Shown: positions 28,476-37,735 of the stretch, piece by piece
Position numbering within the stretch: the stretch's first letter is position 1
Layout of the letters: every line of letters starts with the position of its first letter
DNA from: Pseudomonas cichorii
GTDB taxonomy: Bacteria; Pseudomonadota; Gammaproteobacteria; Pseudomonadales; Pseudomonadaceae
Direction of reading: 5' to 3'
Assembly (NCBI RefSeq): GCF_015471405.1
Contig: NZ_BLVZ01000005.1
Span: forward strand, 62,001-126,000
DNA length: 64,000 bases
Notes under the pieces: generated by a model
Told to the model about the DNA's origin: nothing
Database searches by the model: none
What the model saw: only the letters and a program-made list of their open reading frames with translations
Translations under genes and position numbers: made by a program

Positions 28476-29160
28476 GAGTGGTGCTCCTGAGATTTTTTAA
28501 TTAGCACTGCAACTACAAGAGTTGCTTAGAGCAAGGGGCGTGCCATCACTTTTCATTCGGGAACACGTGATGCTCAGGGAGGCGCACCACCAGTCGCCAG
28601 CCCTTGCAAAAAGGCCGTGCAACCGTCTACCGCGCGAAAGGTGCAACCAGACACAAAACAGGCGCAACCTTAAAAATCAGAAACAGCAACCGACACACTC
28701 CCCAACGTGCAACCCGGCTGTAACCGGGCACGTCACCGAAGTGCACACCCCCGGTGCGCATGCGCTACGAGACGCACCATTTGAGGTTAGTGGAAGCACA
28801 GGAAAACGCTGTCGATGATGAGCAAACTCAGCCCGCAAGGCCCGGCCTGTGCAATGCCGGTCTGGCGATGCGCATCCACGGGTCTGTTACTGGTGCAGGT
28901 TCAAACGGACGTAACAGATGAACGGGCATCTACTAATAACCGGCTTGGGACCAGCGATCAAACGACCATTCGGCCAAACGTCATTCCATTTATTCCTGAT
29001 GCCTGAAACACGCCGCCCCAAGGATTTTCTGCATTGAATGCGGGAACCGTTGGATCATCCGGCAAGTTAAGGGTGACAATGCGAACCCGGCAGGCCGCGA
29101 GCACTCAGAACACGAAGTTCGCGAGCCAAACGTTATCGGCTGCTCTGGAGACCCGAATCA
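28476..29160. other. Divergent spacer between braC and pncB
   Basis: This 685-bp region separates two divergent operons and should contain both promoters. No gene with a good start and composition is seen on either strand, and no obvious regulator site was recognised. Confidence 0.5.
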
Positions 29161-30384
29161 ATGAGTGGGAGCGCCTTCTCGAATCGCATCGTGCAAAATC
29201 TGCTCGATACCGATTTTTACAAGCTCACCATGATGCAGGCGGTTCTGCATAACTATCCCAACACCGATGTGGAATGGGAGTTCCGCTGCCGTAACGGCGA
29301 AGACCTGCGGCCCTATCTGGCCGAGATCAGGCATCAGATCGAGTTGCTTTGCGAGTTGTCGCTGAGCAACGAGCACCTGGCATTCCTGGAGCGCATCACC
29401 TTTCTGAAACCGGACTTTCTCAGGTTCCTGGGGCTGTTCCGCTTCAATACCCGCTATGTGAAAACCAGCATCGAAAACGATGAGCTGTGCATTCGCCTGA
29501 ACGGTCCGTGGCTGCATGTAATCCTGTTTGAAGTCCCCTTGCTGGCCATCGTCAGCGAAGTTCGTAACCGCCATCGTTACCCGGACATCATGCTCAGCCA
29601 GGCTCGGGAACGTCTCTACGACAAGTTCGAGTGGCTGACCAGCAACGCCAGCCCGGACGAGCTGGCAGAGCTGAAAGTCGCCGACTTCGGCACCCGCCGT
29701 CGCTTTTCCTACGGCGTACAGGAAGCGATCCTGCAAGTGCTCAAGCGTGACTTCCCCGGCCAGTTTGTCGGTACCAGTAATGTGCATCTGGCCCGCGAGC
29801 TTGATCTGAAGCCGCTGGGCACCATGGCTCACGAATGGATCATGGCGCACCAGCAACTCGGCCCGCGCCTGATCGACAGCCAGATCGCAGCGCTGGACTG
29901 CTGGGTTCGAGAGTATCGCGGGCTACTGGGTATCGCCCTGACCGACTGCATCACCACCGATGCCTTCCTGAGCGACTTCGATCTGTATTTCGCCAAGCTG
30001 TTCGATGGCTTGCGCCATGACTCGGGAGATCCGGTGAAGTGGGCTGAAAAATGCATCACGCACTATCAGAGGCTGGGCATTGATCCAACGAGCAAGACCC
30101 TGGTCTTCTCCGACGGCCTGAGCCTGCCCAAGGCGCTGGAAATCTTTCGGGCCTTGCGTGGCCGCATCAATGTCAGCTTTGGCATAGGCACTAACCTGAC
30201 AGCCGATATTCCAGGCATAGCGCCGATGAACATGGTGCTGAAAATGACCGCATGCGCCGGGCAACCCGTGGCAAAGATTTCCGATGAGCCAGGCAAGGCG
30301 CAATGCAAGGACCCGAACTTCGTCTCGTACCTGCGACACGTGTTCAAGGTGCCCGCTTTGACTGCCCCTGAAAAACCCGTTTGA
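29161..30384 (+). CDS. pncB: Nicotinate phosphoribosyltransferase
   Basis: PncB converts nicotinate and PRPP to nicotinate mononucleotide, the Preiss-Handler entry to NAD. The 407-residue protein opens [21 protein letters not shown], includes [19 protein letters not shown] (about 178-196) with the phosphorylated-His region [14 protein letters not shown] (about 220-233), and ends with [13 protein letters not shown]. It lies 27 bp upstream of nadE, so the NAD salvage genes form an operon. The nadE interruption downstream leaves pncB itself intact. Confidence 0.95.
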   Translation: MSGSAFSNRIVQNLLDTDFYKLTMMQAVLHNYPNTDVEWEFRCRNGEDLRPYLAEIRHQIELLCELSLSNEHLAFLERITFLKPDFLRFLGLFRFNTRYVKTSIENDELCIRLNGPWLHVILFEVPLLAIVSEVRNRHRYPDIMLSQARERLYDKFEWLTSNASPDELAELKVADFGTRRRFSYGVQEAILQVLKRDFPGQFVGTSNVHLARELDLKPLGTMAHEWIMAHQQLGPRLIDSQIAALDCWVREYRGLLGIALTDCITTDAFLSDFDLYFAKLFDGLRHDSGDPVKWAEKCITHYQRLGIDPTSKTLVFSDGLSLPKALEIFRALRGRINVSFGIGTNLTADIPGIAPMNMVLKMTACAGQPVAKISDEPGKAQCKDPNFVSYLRHVFKVPALTAPEKPV

Positions 30385-30411
30385 ATTGTCCCCACTTACA
30401 AGGAGTGACTC

Positions 30412-30954
30412 ATGCACGCCGTACAACTGCAGATTGCTGAACAGCTCAATGTCCAACCGCCCTTCGCCGACCACAACGCTCTGCAGGCCGAAGTGGCCCG
30501 TCGCGTGGACTTCATCAAGGAGTGCCTGCTCAATGCACGGCTCAAGACGCTGGTACTGGGGATCAGCGGCGGCGTCGACTCACTGACCGCAGGCCTGCTG
30601 TGTCAGCGCGCTGTAAAGGAACTGCGCAGCAGCACAGGCGACGACGGCTATCGCTTCGTCGCCGTACGCCTGCCGTATGTGGTGCAACACGACGAACACG
30701 AAGCCCAGGCGTCGGTGGACTTCATCGAGCCAGACGAACGTCATACCGTGAATATCGGCGAAAGCGTCAAGGCTCTGGCCGCTGAAGTAAAAGCCTTCGA
30801 CGGCAAGGCGGCCAGCACTGTGGACTTCGTGCTCGGCAACACCAAGGCGCGCATCCGCATGGTGGCGCAATACACCATCGCCGGTGCTTATCAAGGGCTG
30901 GTAGTGGGGACCGATCATGCGGCAGAAGCAGTCATTTCCTCCCCCCTACACTAA
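30412..30954 (+). pseudogene. nadE: NH3-dependent NAD+ synthetase, 5' fragment interrupted by the island
   Basis: This is the first 174 codons of the pseudomonad NadE (275 residues), preceded by a good AAGGAGTGACTC. The PP-loop [13 protein letters not shown] (about residues 46-58) and the C-terminal GTDHAAEAV are intact. After codon 174 the sequence leaves nadE at 30936 and runs into island DNA, adding six foreign residues (ISSPLH) and a stop at 30954. The lost half contains the rest of the deamido-NAD site, so the fragment should be inactive. The 3' half is at 62556-62861. Confidence 0.93.
30936..30946 (+). repeat. Left terminal inverted repeat of the island
   Basis: TTCCTCCCCCC, directly after the nadE sequence GCAGTCAT. 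An exact inverted copy is at 62541-62551. A CTGCACAC motif follows at 30956-30963 and recurs, inverted, near the other end. Confidence 0.85.
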
Positions 30955-31036
30955 CCTGCACACCTCCTCCCCCAATCCCCGCCCCAAGGGCTTTCCTTCG
31001 TCAAATCTCCACAGCCATAATGCACATCATCAGTAG

Positions 31037-32326
31037 GTGAACGATCGCATAGGGCAGTTTTTGATGAAGGTGGTAACCGCTAGAGAAAGACCCATCGATC
31101 TGAGCAATTCTGTTCTCGCCACAGGGGAATACAGAGAGCAGTTCATGGCTCAACCTGAGGGCAAGCAACCGATTGTCCAGGTGAATGGCTGTGGCCTCGT
31201 AGATGAGGATGAACGCCTGCAACCCCTGGTATCCACCTACCTATCCCTGAATCTCCGCAAGAAGAGTCTCGCTTTCGCCTCGGTCAAATCCTATGCCAGC
31301 CGGTTGGCCCTCCTACTTCAAGACCTCAAAACCAATGTTGAGTTTGAAGGCTGCTATCGCGACGACGCATTTCTGAGTGTGGCCATTGGACGGCTGGAGA
31401 ACTACCTGGCGAACCTAGCCGCAAATGGCTTAGCACCCAAGACGATTCAGACCCGTGACGCTGCGCATCTCCATTTCTTCAGCAAATTCCTCTGCAGGTC
31501 TTTTGATGGACAACCGGCACTCAGGGAGGACAATCCCTATGAAGACGGTATGCTCTGGACGGGGAAGGCCAACACCTTGGGTATCGTTCAGCCCAGTAGT
31601 CTCACCGAGCTTGAGCAGTTGATCCTGCACGCCCATTCCGAACGCGAACGATGCCTTATTCAAGCGGTATACGACTCAGGGACGCGAGTCTCGGAAGTCC
31701 CTCGCATCACGCTCCAGGCGGTGAGAGACGCCCTCGACTTCCACAAGCTCCGATTCGTGGCGGCCTCAGGAGACTATCCACTCCAACCAGACTATTGCCC
31801 GCTCCACATCGCCGGTAGCAAGGGCAGACGTGACCAGATCAAGCCTCGCATCACCTTAGTCAGCCGGACGGTTCTTGAGCGTATCGATGCCTATCACCGA
31901 ACGCCGTTGTACCGAAGACTCGCTAAGAAGTACGAGAGCCCTGAGACCACTCCCGCATTTTTTAATGCTCAAGGAACACCGCATACCACCAAGAGCGTGG
32001 AGAAGTTATTTGAAAGGACGAGCAAGCGAGCCCTGAAGGCCGGGAAAATCAGGCGAGCCATTTCTCCTCACAAGCTACGCCATGGCGGTGCGTACGCCAT
32101 CCTGGGGAGCCCTGACCTGGGGCAAAGCTACCTTGATCGCTTGGTCACTCTCACGAAGTCGTACGGGCACAACAGCGAAACAACCTCTGAGGGCTACACG
32201 CTGATTCCTTTTGACATCTTTCAAAAGCTCAGAGAGCCAAACGCCGTGGTGAAAACTAAAGCTGGTGAAATGCACACACTCCGGGAACGGACAACCAAGC
32301 GCATCCGGACTGGAGATGAGAAGTGA
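31037..32326 (+). CDS. Tyrosine recombinase 1 of the island module
   Basis: A 429-residue tyrosine recombinase with a complete catalytic set: R217 (SGTRVSEV), K262 (AGSKGRR), H345 and R348 (SPHKLRHGG), H378 (YGHNSET) and nucleophile Y387 (EGYTLI). The SAM-like core-binding domain lies at about 55-160. It is the first gene inside the left end and overlaps the next by 4 bp (GTGA). The start is a GTG at 31037; an ATG at 31064 is an alternative. It resembles the first recombinase of multi-recombinase elements (Tn554 TnpA, or the GmtY-type gene of gamma-mobile-trio islands, from memory). Confidence 0.9.
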   Translation: MNDRIGQFLMKVVTARERPIDLSNSVLATGEYREQFMAQPEGKQPIVQVNGCGLVDEDERLQPLVSTYLSLNLRKKSLAFASVKSYASRLALLLQDLKTNVEFEGCYRDDAFLSVAIGRLENYLANLAANGLAPKTIQTRDAAHLHFFSKFLCRSFDGQPALREDNPYEDGMLWTGKANTLGIVQPSSLTELEQLILHAHSERERCLIQAVYDSGTRVSEVPRITLQAVRDALDFHKLRFVAASGDYPLQPDYCPLHIAGSKGRRDQIKPRITLVSRTVLERIDAYHRTPLYRRLAKKYESPETTPAFFNAQGTPHTTKSVEKLFERTSKRALKAGKIRRAISPHKLRHGGAYAILGSPDLGQSYLDRLVTLTKSYGHNSETTSEGYTLIPFDIFQKLREPNAVVKTKAGEMHTLRERTTKRIRTGDEK

Positions 32327-34854
32327 TAAATGTAGATCTCCCCTCCTCCGTTGAGCACCCGCTTGACCAGCCTGATGACATTCGAGCCTCTGTATGCACA
32401 GAGCCTGACCATGAAACCAAAGCCAAAGCCAACGATGCCATGGCCGATGCCGCAACAGAAAACGACCTCAAGAAGCGCAGAACGGCTGATATCAATGAGG
32501 CCATCGAAGCATGGGCAGACAACATTAAATCAAGCCGGCAGAACCTGCTCACGGTTCAACTTTCGCAGAATGGTGAGCCGAGCGTGTCTCCCACCTTCCT
32601 GGAGAAGGCGCTAGGCACTACCCAGAATACCCAGACGTCCAGGGCCCACATCTTCGAGTCAATCGTTGAGCGAATGATTGAGGAACAGATCGTGGTTCCA
32701 GGCCAAAACTCGATCTCAAACGAGTGGCGTCGCAAGCTACTTTGCTGGTACGAGTCAATTCCCGAAGAGGAAAAGAAAGACATCCCGATCGTGAAAAACA
32801 GCATTTCGGTCACACGATGCTTGAACAAAGTCGAAGGCATGGGAAACCTGAAATGGGCACGGCGCGAGCTTCCTCTGGTCAACCAGACCTTCAACGAGAT
32901 CGAGGAAGACCTCAAAGCTCGTGGCGTCATTGCATCCGACTACAAGCCGACGAAAGACCGGAAGCTTGAGCAGGCCCAGAAACGCAGCGAGTCCCCCAAG
33001 CTTGATACCTGGGAGCAAGTCATCTCCTCGCTGAGGGCTATCCCTCTCTCAAAAATTGAACAGCTGGTTAACAACGACCCTGATCGACCATTCAAAAAAT
33101 TACTGCATATGTTTGCGGCGGCATCCATGAAGGCCGCTTCAGTATCAGGGCAGAAAAATTATGGCGAGGCGTTTCGGTTTGTCTCCGAGCACCTGAAGGA
33201 GGTCGGCTTCAAGGGACAGGAGGATCCGAGAGAGTACATCACCCCCAACTATCTTCCTCGCTTTCGAAGCTACCTGGCCGAGCAATTGACCATTGGCTCG
33301 ATCTCAAGCTACACCGCAGATGGTTTGTTGTCGATGACGCGCCAGATGCTCAAGCGCGCTCTCAAGATCCAAGGTATCGGCTTTACCAGCTTCGTTGACA
33401 TCCAGGGTTTTGACAAAGTTAGGCAGACAGATGAGTACCGGCCATACGTAGCCGCCGACCGAGAGAAAATCAAAAGCGCCTGCGAGCTTGAGATCCAAGA
33501 AACCAACGCATTGGCCCAAGACTATGTGTACTCCCATGGCGGCTGCGACCCGATAGACGCCAAGGGCTACGTTCGAAATGGGTTTGCCAGCTTGGAAAAT
33601 GCCCGCTGGATCTTTGAGAACAAGCTGAACTGCCAACGTATCAGCCGCGCGTTTCATGACCCGAACAACCGGTATGAAAAAGGCTTCTGCCAGATTGTGG
33701 ACTACGCGGAGCAGGGGATCGTTGAGATCTACAAAAGCTGGGGAGTGATTTACGAGGTCACATCAAGGCTGCTCGCCCCCTACATTATTCGACTTGCCCA
33801 AGTGACAGGTCTGAACGCCGACTCCCTGGTCACGTTGGATCTGGACGATTTCGTTGAGTGCCATGAGCTGTCGAGGCGACCGTGCCTTCGGTACTGGAAG
33901 GAGCGAAGCGGAGGGCAGAAATTCTACCACCTCGATTTGATGCACGCGGATATCTCCTGGCTCAGCTTTTCGCAAAGCTTCCAAGTCAAAAAAGTTTTTG
34001 ATGACGTGATCCATCTGACTCGCCACATTCGAGCGCGTGCCGAAGGCCCGGCCAAAAATCGCCTGTTCATTTACGAATCACGCAAGCAAAGCGAGTTCAG
34101 AACGGTCAAGACCTTCGAAGGCTGGACAATGATCAATACGGTCATGCAACAGTTCTCAAAAGACCATTTGCTGAAGACCGATGCCGACGCCCCCCTGCCG
34201 ATTTCTGCCTCGCGGCTGAGACCCAGCCTGGTGGCTGAGCTCATCGACAATGGCGTATCTGTTCGAGAGATCCAGGTCATCTTGGGCCACAAGAGGATTT
34301 CGACGACATTGAAGTACCTCGACAAGCTGGAATTCAGCAAAACCGCACGGCATGTGGTTGAAGAAGCACTTAAGAAAATTCACAAGGAGCTTGTTCTTGA
34401 TGCGGCCAGCGGGGTAGCAGAGAGCACGCAGAATGCCGCTGGCGCCCCATCCGCTCTCCCAGATGGCCTTGACCCCTCGGCGATCATCATCAGAACCGGG
34501 CTCGTTGAATGCCGCAACGTGTACGACCCACCGGAAGAAATCAGGAGCCTCAGTGGTTACAAGGAAGGCAATCCCTGCTCCCTGTTGAACAAATGCCTGT
34601 CGTGCCGTAACTGCATCATCACCGTGTCCAACCTCCCGGATCTGTTTGCCATGCGCAGGGATTACCAGACGATGATGGATACCAGCCCCATCTCACAAAC
34701 GCCGTATGGGCACATCATTCGCGAAAACCTGGAAACTCTGGACAGCATTCTCACCCCGTCGATCAATGGGTTTGAAGCCGAGCAACTTGACGAAGCTGAG
34801 CGGCTTTCTGAAAACATCATCACCAGCAGCTTGATCGAGGGTATGACGCTATGA
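32323..34854 (+). CDS. Large tyrosine-recombinase-like protein 2
   Basis: An 843-residue protein with a recombinase-like C-terminal half. The second-arginine region ISASRLRPSLVAEL and ILGHKRISTTLKYLD (histidine and tyrosine) are recognisable at about 625-670. The first-arginine box reads VTGLNADSL (about 500), with Asn in place of the usual Arg, and the HxLRH histidines are replaced, so catalysis by itself is doubtful. A C-terminal cysteine cluster (CSLLNKCLSCRNC, about 752-764) suggests a zinc ribbon. It starts with GTG inside the previous gene's stop and overlaps the next by 4 bp. It could be GmtZ- or TnpB-like. Confidence 0.82.
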   Translation: MINVDLPSSVEHPLDQPDDIRASVCTEPDHETKAKANDAMADAATENDLKKRRTADINEAIEAWADNIKSSRQNLLTVQLSQNGEPSVSPTFLEKALGTTQNTQTSRAHIFESIVERMIEEQIVVPGQNSISNEWRRKLLCWYESIPEEEKKDIPIVKNSISVTRCLNKVEGMGNLKWARRELPLVNQTFNEIEEDLKARGVIASDYKPTKDRKLEQAQKRSESPKLDTWEQVISSLRAIPLSKIEQLVNNDPDRPFKKLLHMFAAASMKAASVSGQKNYGEAFRFVSEHLKEVGFKGQEDPREYITPNYLPRFRSYLAEQLTIGSISSYTADGLLSMTRQMLKRALKIQGIGFTSFVDIQGFDKVRQTDEYRPYVAADREKIKSACELEIQETNALAQDYVYSHGGCDPIDAKGYVRNGFASLENARWIFENKLNCQRISRAFHDPNNRYEKGFCQIVDYAEQGIVEIYKSWGVIYEVTSRLLAPYIIRLAQVTGLNADSLVTLDLDDFVECHELSRRPCLRYWKERSGGQKFYHLDLMHADISWLSFSQSFQVKKVFDDVIHLTRHIRARAEGPAKNRLFIYESRKQSEFRTVKTFEGWTMINTVMQQFSKDHLLKTDADAPLPISASRLRPSLVAELIDNGVSVREIQVILGHKRISTTLKYLDKLEFSKTARHVVEEALKKIHKELVLDAASGVAESTQNAAGAPSALPDGLDPSAIIIRTGLVECRNVYDPPEEIRSLSGYKEGNPCSLLNKCLSCRNCIITVSNLPDLFAMRRDYQTMMDTSPISQTPYGHIIRENLETLDSILTPSINGFEAEQLDEAERLSENIITSSLIEGMTL

Positions 34855-36971
34855 TGCCGACCTTGGATGGTCTCCTGTCTCAGTTGAAACCCGCCCGGGA
34901 GGGGTTGCTTCGACTTCTGAGCGATGGCGATCTGATTGGTACCGACAAGGCGCCGATCGGCCTTACCCCTATGGCCCTCCTTCAAGGAATCATGAGCCTC
35001 CCCGTCAGCAAGCTCAGCCTCCTGATGCATCAGGTCTGGGATTTCAATGAGGAGCCGGGCATCAGGGCCAGAGACATTCAAGGTGCCAAATCACGAATCG
35101 ATTTCGGCAATTACCCTAACCTGAATCAAACTATCTTGTTTGAACTCAAGATTGCCATGTTGTGTGTGTTGCAAATTCCTGGCGCCATGCGTATCAGTGA
35201 CATCCCCATTATTTACAAGCCGCACACCGTACTGGATATTTTCAAATCAACTATCCCACTCATCGACAACATGTGCGCTCGAAAACGTGCTCGACTGGGG
35301 AATGAATACTTCGAACTTACTTACTACAGCCTGGCTGACTTCGGCGAGGCAGACTATCATTTCGAAGCCGCTCAATTCGAGAGGGCCTTTCGCCGAGTTA
35401 CCAATCAAGGGTTCACTTTTCTTAGATCCGTTTTTTTACTTGAGAACCTTTTCGCCAAATCATTGCCCTTCGTCGATCTGGAGTCATTGGAGTGGCAGAA
35501 AAATAGCATTACCAACAAAAAGGTTCGACAGAAAGAAAAATTCTTTACTAACAGGATTTTTGAAAAGAGCGCTCGGTACGGGTCGTATGCCGTGGTTGAC
35601 TTCCTCAAGGCTCTTCACGAACCAGTAGAGGATCAATATGCGCTAGAGCGAGCCGAGGCCGATGGTTATAAAGCTGCGGAAAATGTCATGCTTACACAAA
35701 GAAGCTATGACATCTACGTTGCCATCCGCCTCACCTCGCGGGGGTATAAAGCATGTGATGTAGAGCCTCATCTTTACAAACCTGATCCAGCCTACCATTC
35801 GCCTCAAATTATGGGCATGCTTAAGGATAAAGAAGCTATCTGCAAGCTGACCAAGACAAAGTTGAACGAAGAGTTTTATCAATACATCACTCACATCAAC
35901 AATAGCGCGACTTACATCGTTGGTCAGTACACAGGCATGAGGCCATCCGAGCTGTGCGGGATCATGGCGGATGGCTGCCTAACGATCGACGAATTCGGCC
36001 ATCATCTGATCCTCAGCACGGTCATCAAAAATCGCGGCGTTTACGGCAAGTTGTTTGATGACAAATGGGCTGCAATCCCGATCGTTCTGGATGCTGTTCG
36101 AACTTTGGTAATTTTGAATCGATTCAAACGCAATCCCTATCTTATTTCAAACATGAACACCGTTGCGCCTGGCGCAGAGTCGTCCGCCAACTCCTTAAGC
36201 AGCAAAGGTCAAACCCATCTGCTACGTAGCTTTCTTGCTGAGATTCTTACTCCGGAAGAATTAGAACCCCTGGAAGTCTCCACGTACACGCTTCGCCATA
36301 CCCTCGCTAATCAAATGAATCGCGCGGCGGTTGGATTACCATTCATTTCATATCAACTGAAGCATTTTGGCAACATCGTGGGGAGTATCGGCCAGCATAG
36401 GGCAAGTGCGACCACCATCGACTACGGTGGCATTGCTGAGACCTTAACATCGGGGGGTGGCGCGGACGGTGATCGGGCTCGAAAATCCGCGAACTTGGAG
36501 TTCGTGGTCAATACATATGACCCTGATGGCAACTACGTAGGGGACAACGCGCAGGCACATCGCCAGCGACTGAAAGCCTATTTCCAGGGTTACTTGGAGC
36601 AGGGATACACGAAGGAGGAAATTTTTGACCGGATGGTCGAGCTGGATTTCGCGATTATCAATGTTGGTCAGGGCTACTGCTATGGTCAAGCGACTGAGGC
36701 TTCGGACTCCTCACTGCCCTGCATCGGCTCGCTGCGCTGCAATCCAAATCGCTGCAAAAATGCAGTGGTGACCAAAGCCAATGCACCTAAATGGAGGGAG
36801 ATCGTTATCCAAAATACTATTGCGTTGAAAAAACTGGGAGCGCCCCCCGATGGGACGCAATCGGAGGGGGCTGTTGACCATCAGTTCGCCAAGTCCGTTG
36901 CCCAGATGCAGCTTGCCATTTCGGAGGCGCAAGCCGTGCTGAAGGGGTTGGGTGAGGAGGTTTTGGCATGA
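34851..36971 (+). CDS. Large tyrosine recombinase 3
   Basis: A 706-residue protein with a full tyrosine-recombinase signature in its second half: GQYTGMRPSELCGI (catalytic Arg, about 373), STVIKNRG (Lys), STYTLRHTLANQMN (LRH box, about 483-496), then ISYQLKHFGNI and ATTIDYGG (His and Tyr). A C-terminal CIGSLRCNPNRCKN cysteine cluster (about 620-633) is shared in kind with protein 2. ATGA overlaps join it to both neighbours. Together with proteins 1 and 2 it forms a three-recombinase complex-like operon. Confidence 0.85.
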   Translation: MMPTLDGLLSQLKPAREGLLRLLSDGDLIGTDKAPIGLTPMALLQGIMSLPVSKLSLLMHQVWDFNEEPGIRARDIQGAKSRIDFGNYPNLNQTILFELKIAMLCVLQIPGAMRISDIPIIYKPHTVLDIFKSTIPLIDNMCARKRARLGNEYFELTYYSLADFGEADYHFEAAQFERAFRRVTNQGFTFLRSVFLLENLFAKSLPFVDLESLEWQKNSITNKKVRQKEKFFTNRIFEKSARYGSYAVVDFLKALHEPVEDQYALERAEADGYKAAENVMLTQRSYDIYVAIRLTSRGYKACDVEPHLYKPDPAYHSPQIMGMLKDKEAICKLTKTKLNEEFYQYITHINNSATYIVGQYTGMRPSELCGIMADGCLTIDEFGHHLILSTVIKNRGVYGKLFDDKWAAIPIVLDAVRTLVILNRFKRNPYLISNMNTVAPGAESSANSLSSKGQTHLLRSFLAEILTPEELEPLEVSTYTLRHTLANQMNRAAVGLPFISYQLKHFGNIVGSIGQHRASATTIDYGGIAETLTSGGGADGDRARKSANLEFVVNTYDPDGNYVGDNAQAHRQRLKAYFQGYLEQGYTKEEIFDRMVELDFAIINVGQGYCYGQATEASDSSLPCIGSLRCNPNRCKNAVVTKANAPKWREIVIQNTIALKKLGAPPDGTQSEGAVDHQFAKSVAQMQLAISEAQAVLKGLGEEVLA

Positions 36972-37480
36972 CCTCTGCCCCTTATGACCAGAAAAACGCG
37001 GAAGATGCAGAAGCTAACACGCGGCTACTGAGCGAAGCCATCAAGAGGATCGAGAGAGATCCTTCCTTGCCAGCCAGCATCTCAGCTCTTTCCAAAATGG
37101 TGGGGATGCACCGTAACTCAATTAGCAGACGAGTCTGGCCAGCCGAGAAGCTTCAAGCCATCAAAGAGAAACGTGAGCAGCAGGAAAAAGAGCAGGCGCT
37201 AAACAAAAAATTATCACTGTCACCGGAGCAGCTCCTGGAGCAGAGTCGGTTGGAGGTCATTTACTGGTTCAACGAATTGCTGGATGCCAGGGCGTCTATC
37301 GCTGCGCTGACGAAGACAAACGGCGAAACGGAGTCCAGCCGTAGTTTCTACGTGAACCAGTCACGCGATCGGTTGGAAACCATCAATAAGTTGCGATCCG
37401 AAAATATGAAGCTGCAGGACGCAGTAGCTGTGCTCGAAGAAGAGCTCAGCGTGTACAGGGCCAATGCAAGTGGCCCATGA
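36968..37480 (+). CDS. Small HTH/coiled-coil accessory protein of the recombinase module
   Basis: A 170-residue hydrophilic protein. Residues about 35-60 (SISALSKMVGMHRNSISRRVW) look like a helix-turn-helix, and residues about 60-165 form a long predicted coiled coil (QAIKEKREQQEKEQALNKK; ETINKLRSENMKLQDAVAVLEEEL). It is coupled to the third recombinase by an ATGA overlap. The size, position and architecture match TnpC of Tn554, DUF6262 proteins or GmtX, which assist directionality or target binding in multi-recombinase elements. Confidence 0.75.
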   Translation: MTSAPYDQKNAEDAEANTRLLSEAIKRIERDPSLPASISALSKMVGMHRNSISRRVWPAEKLQAIKEKREQQEKEQALNKKLSLSPEQLLEQSRLEVIYWFNELLDARASIAALTKTNGETESSRSFYVNQSRDRLETINKLRSENMKLQDAVAVLEEELSVYRANASGP

Positions 37481-37498
37481 CGACTTGGAACCAGTTGG

Positions 37499-37735
37499 AT
37501 GATGGTCGCTAGCGAGTTCAATTATCATGGGCATGGCGGAGGTTGGGCGGAGGTAACGGTAATCGTCAACGAGGCGCGATTTTTTGCGGAGGAAAAACTT
37601 GATGCACTGTCCGGTATTAGTTGGCCACTACATAAATTTCTTAAACCAGCGACCGTAAGCGCTTTGGCAAAAATTCACGGTCGCGGCGTCTACATGGATC
37701 AGTCATTCATCCCAGCTTGGCTCTCCAAGCATTAA
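37499..37735 (+). CDS. Small hypothetical ORF
   Basis: A 78-codon ORF starting with two ATGs 18 bp after the recombinase operon. It has protein-like composition in its middle (EVTVIVNEARFFAEEKLDAL) but no recognised family. Its end overlaps the convergent DUF4365-like gene by 33 bp, which lowers confidence. Confidence 0.25.
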   Translation: MMVASEFNYHGHGGGWAEVTVIVNEARFFAEEKLDALSGISWPLHKFLKPATVSALAKIHGRGVYMDQSFIPAWLSKH

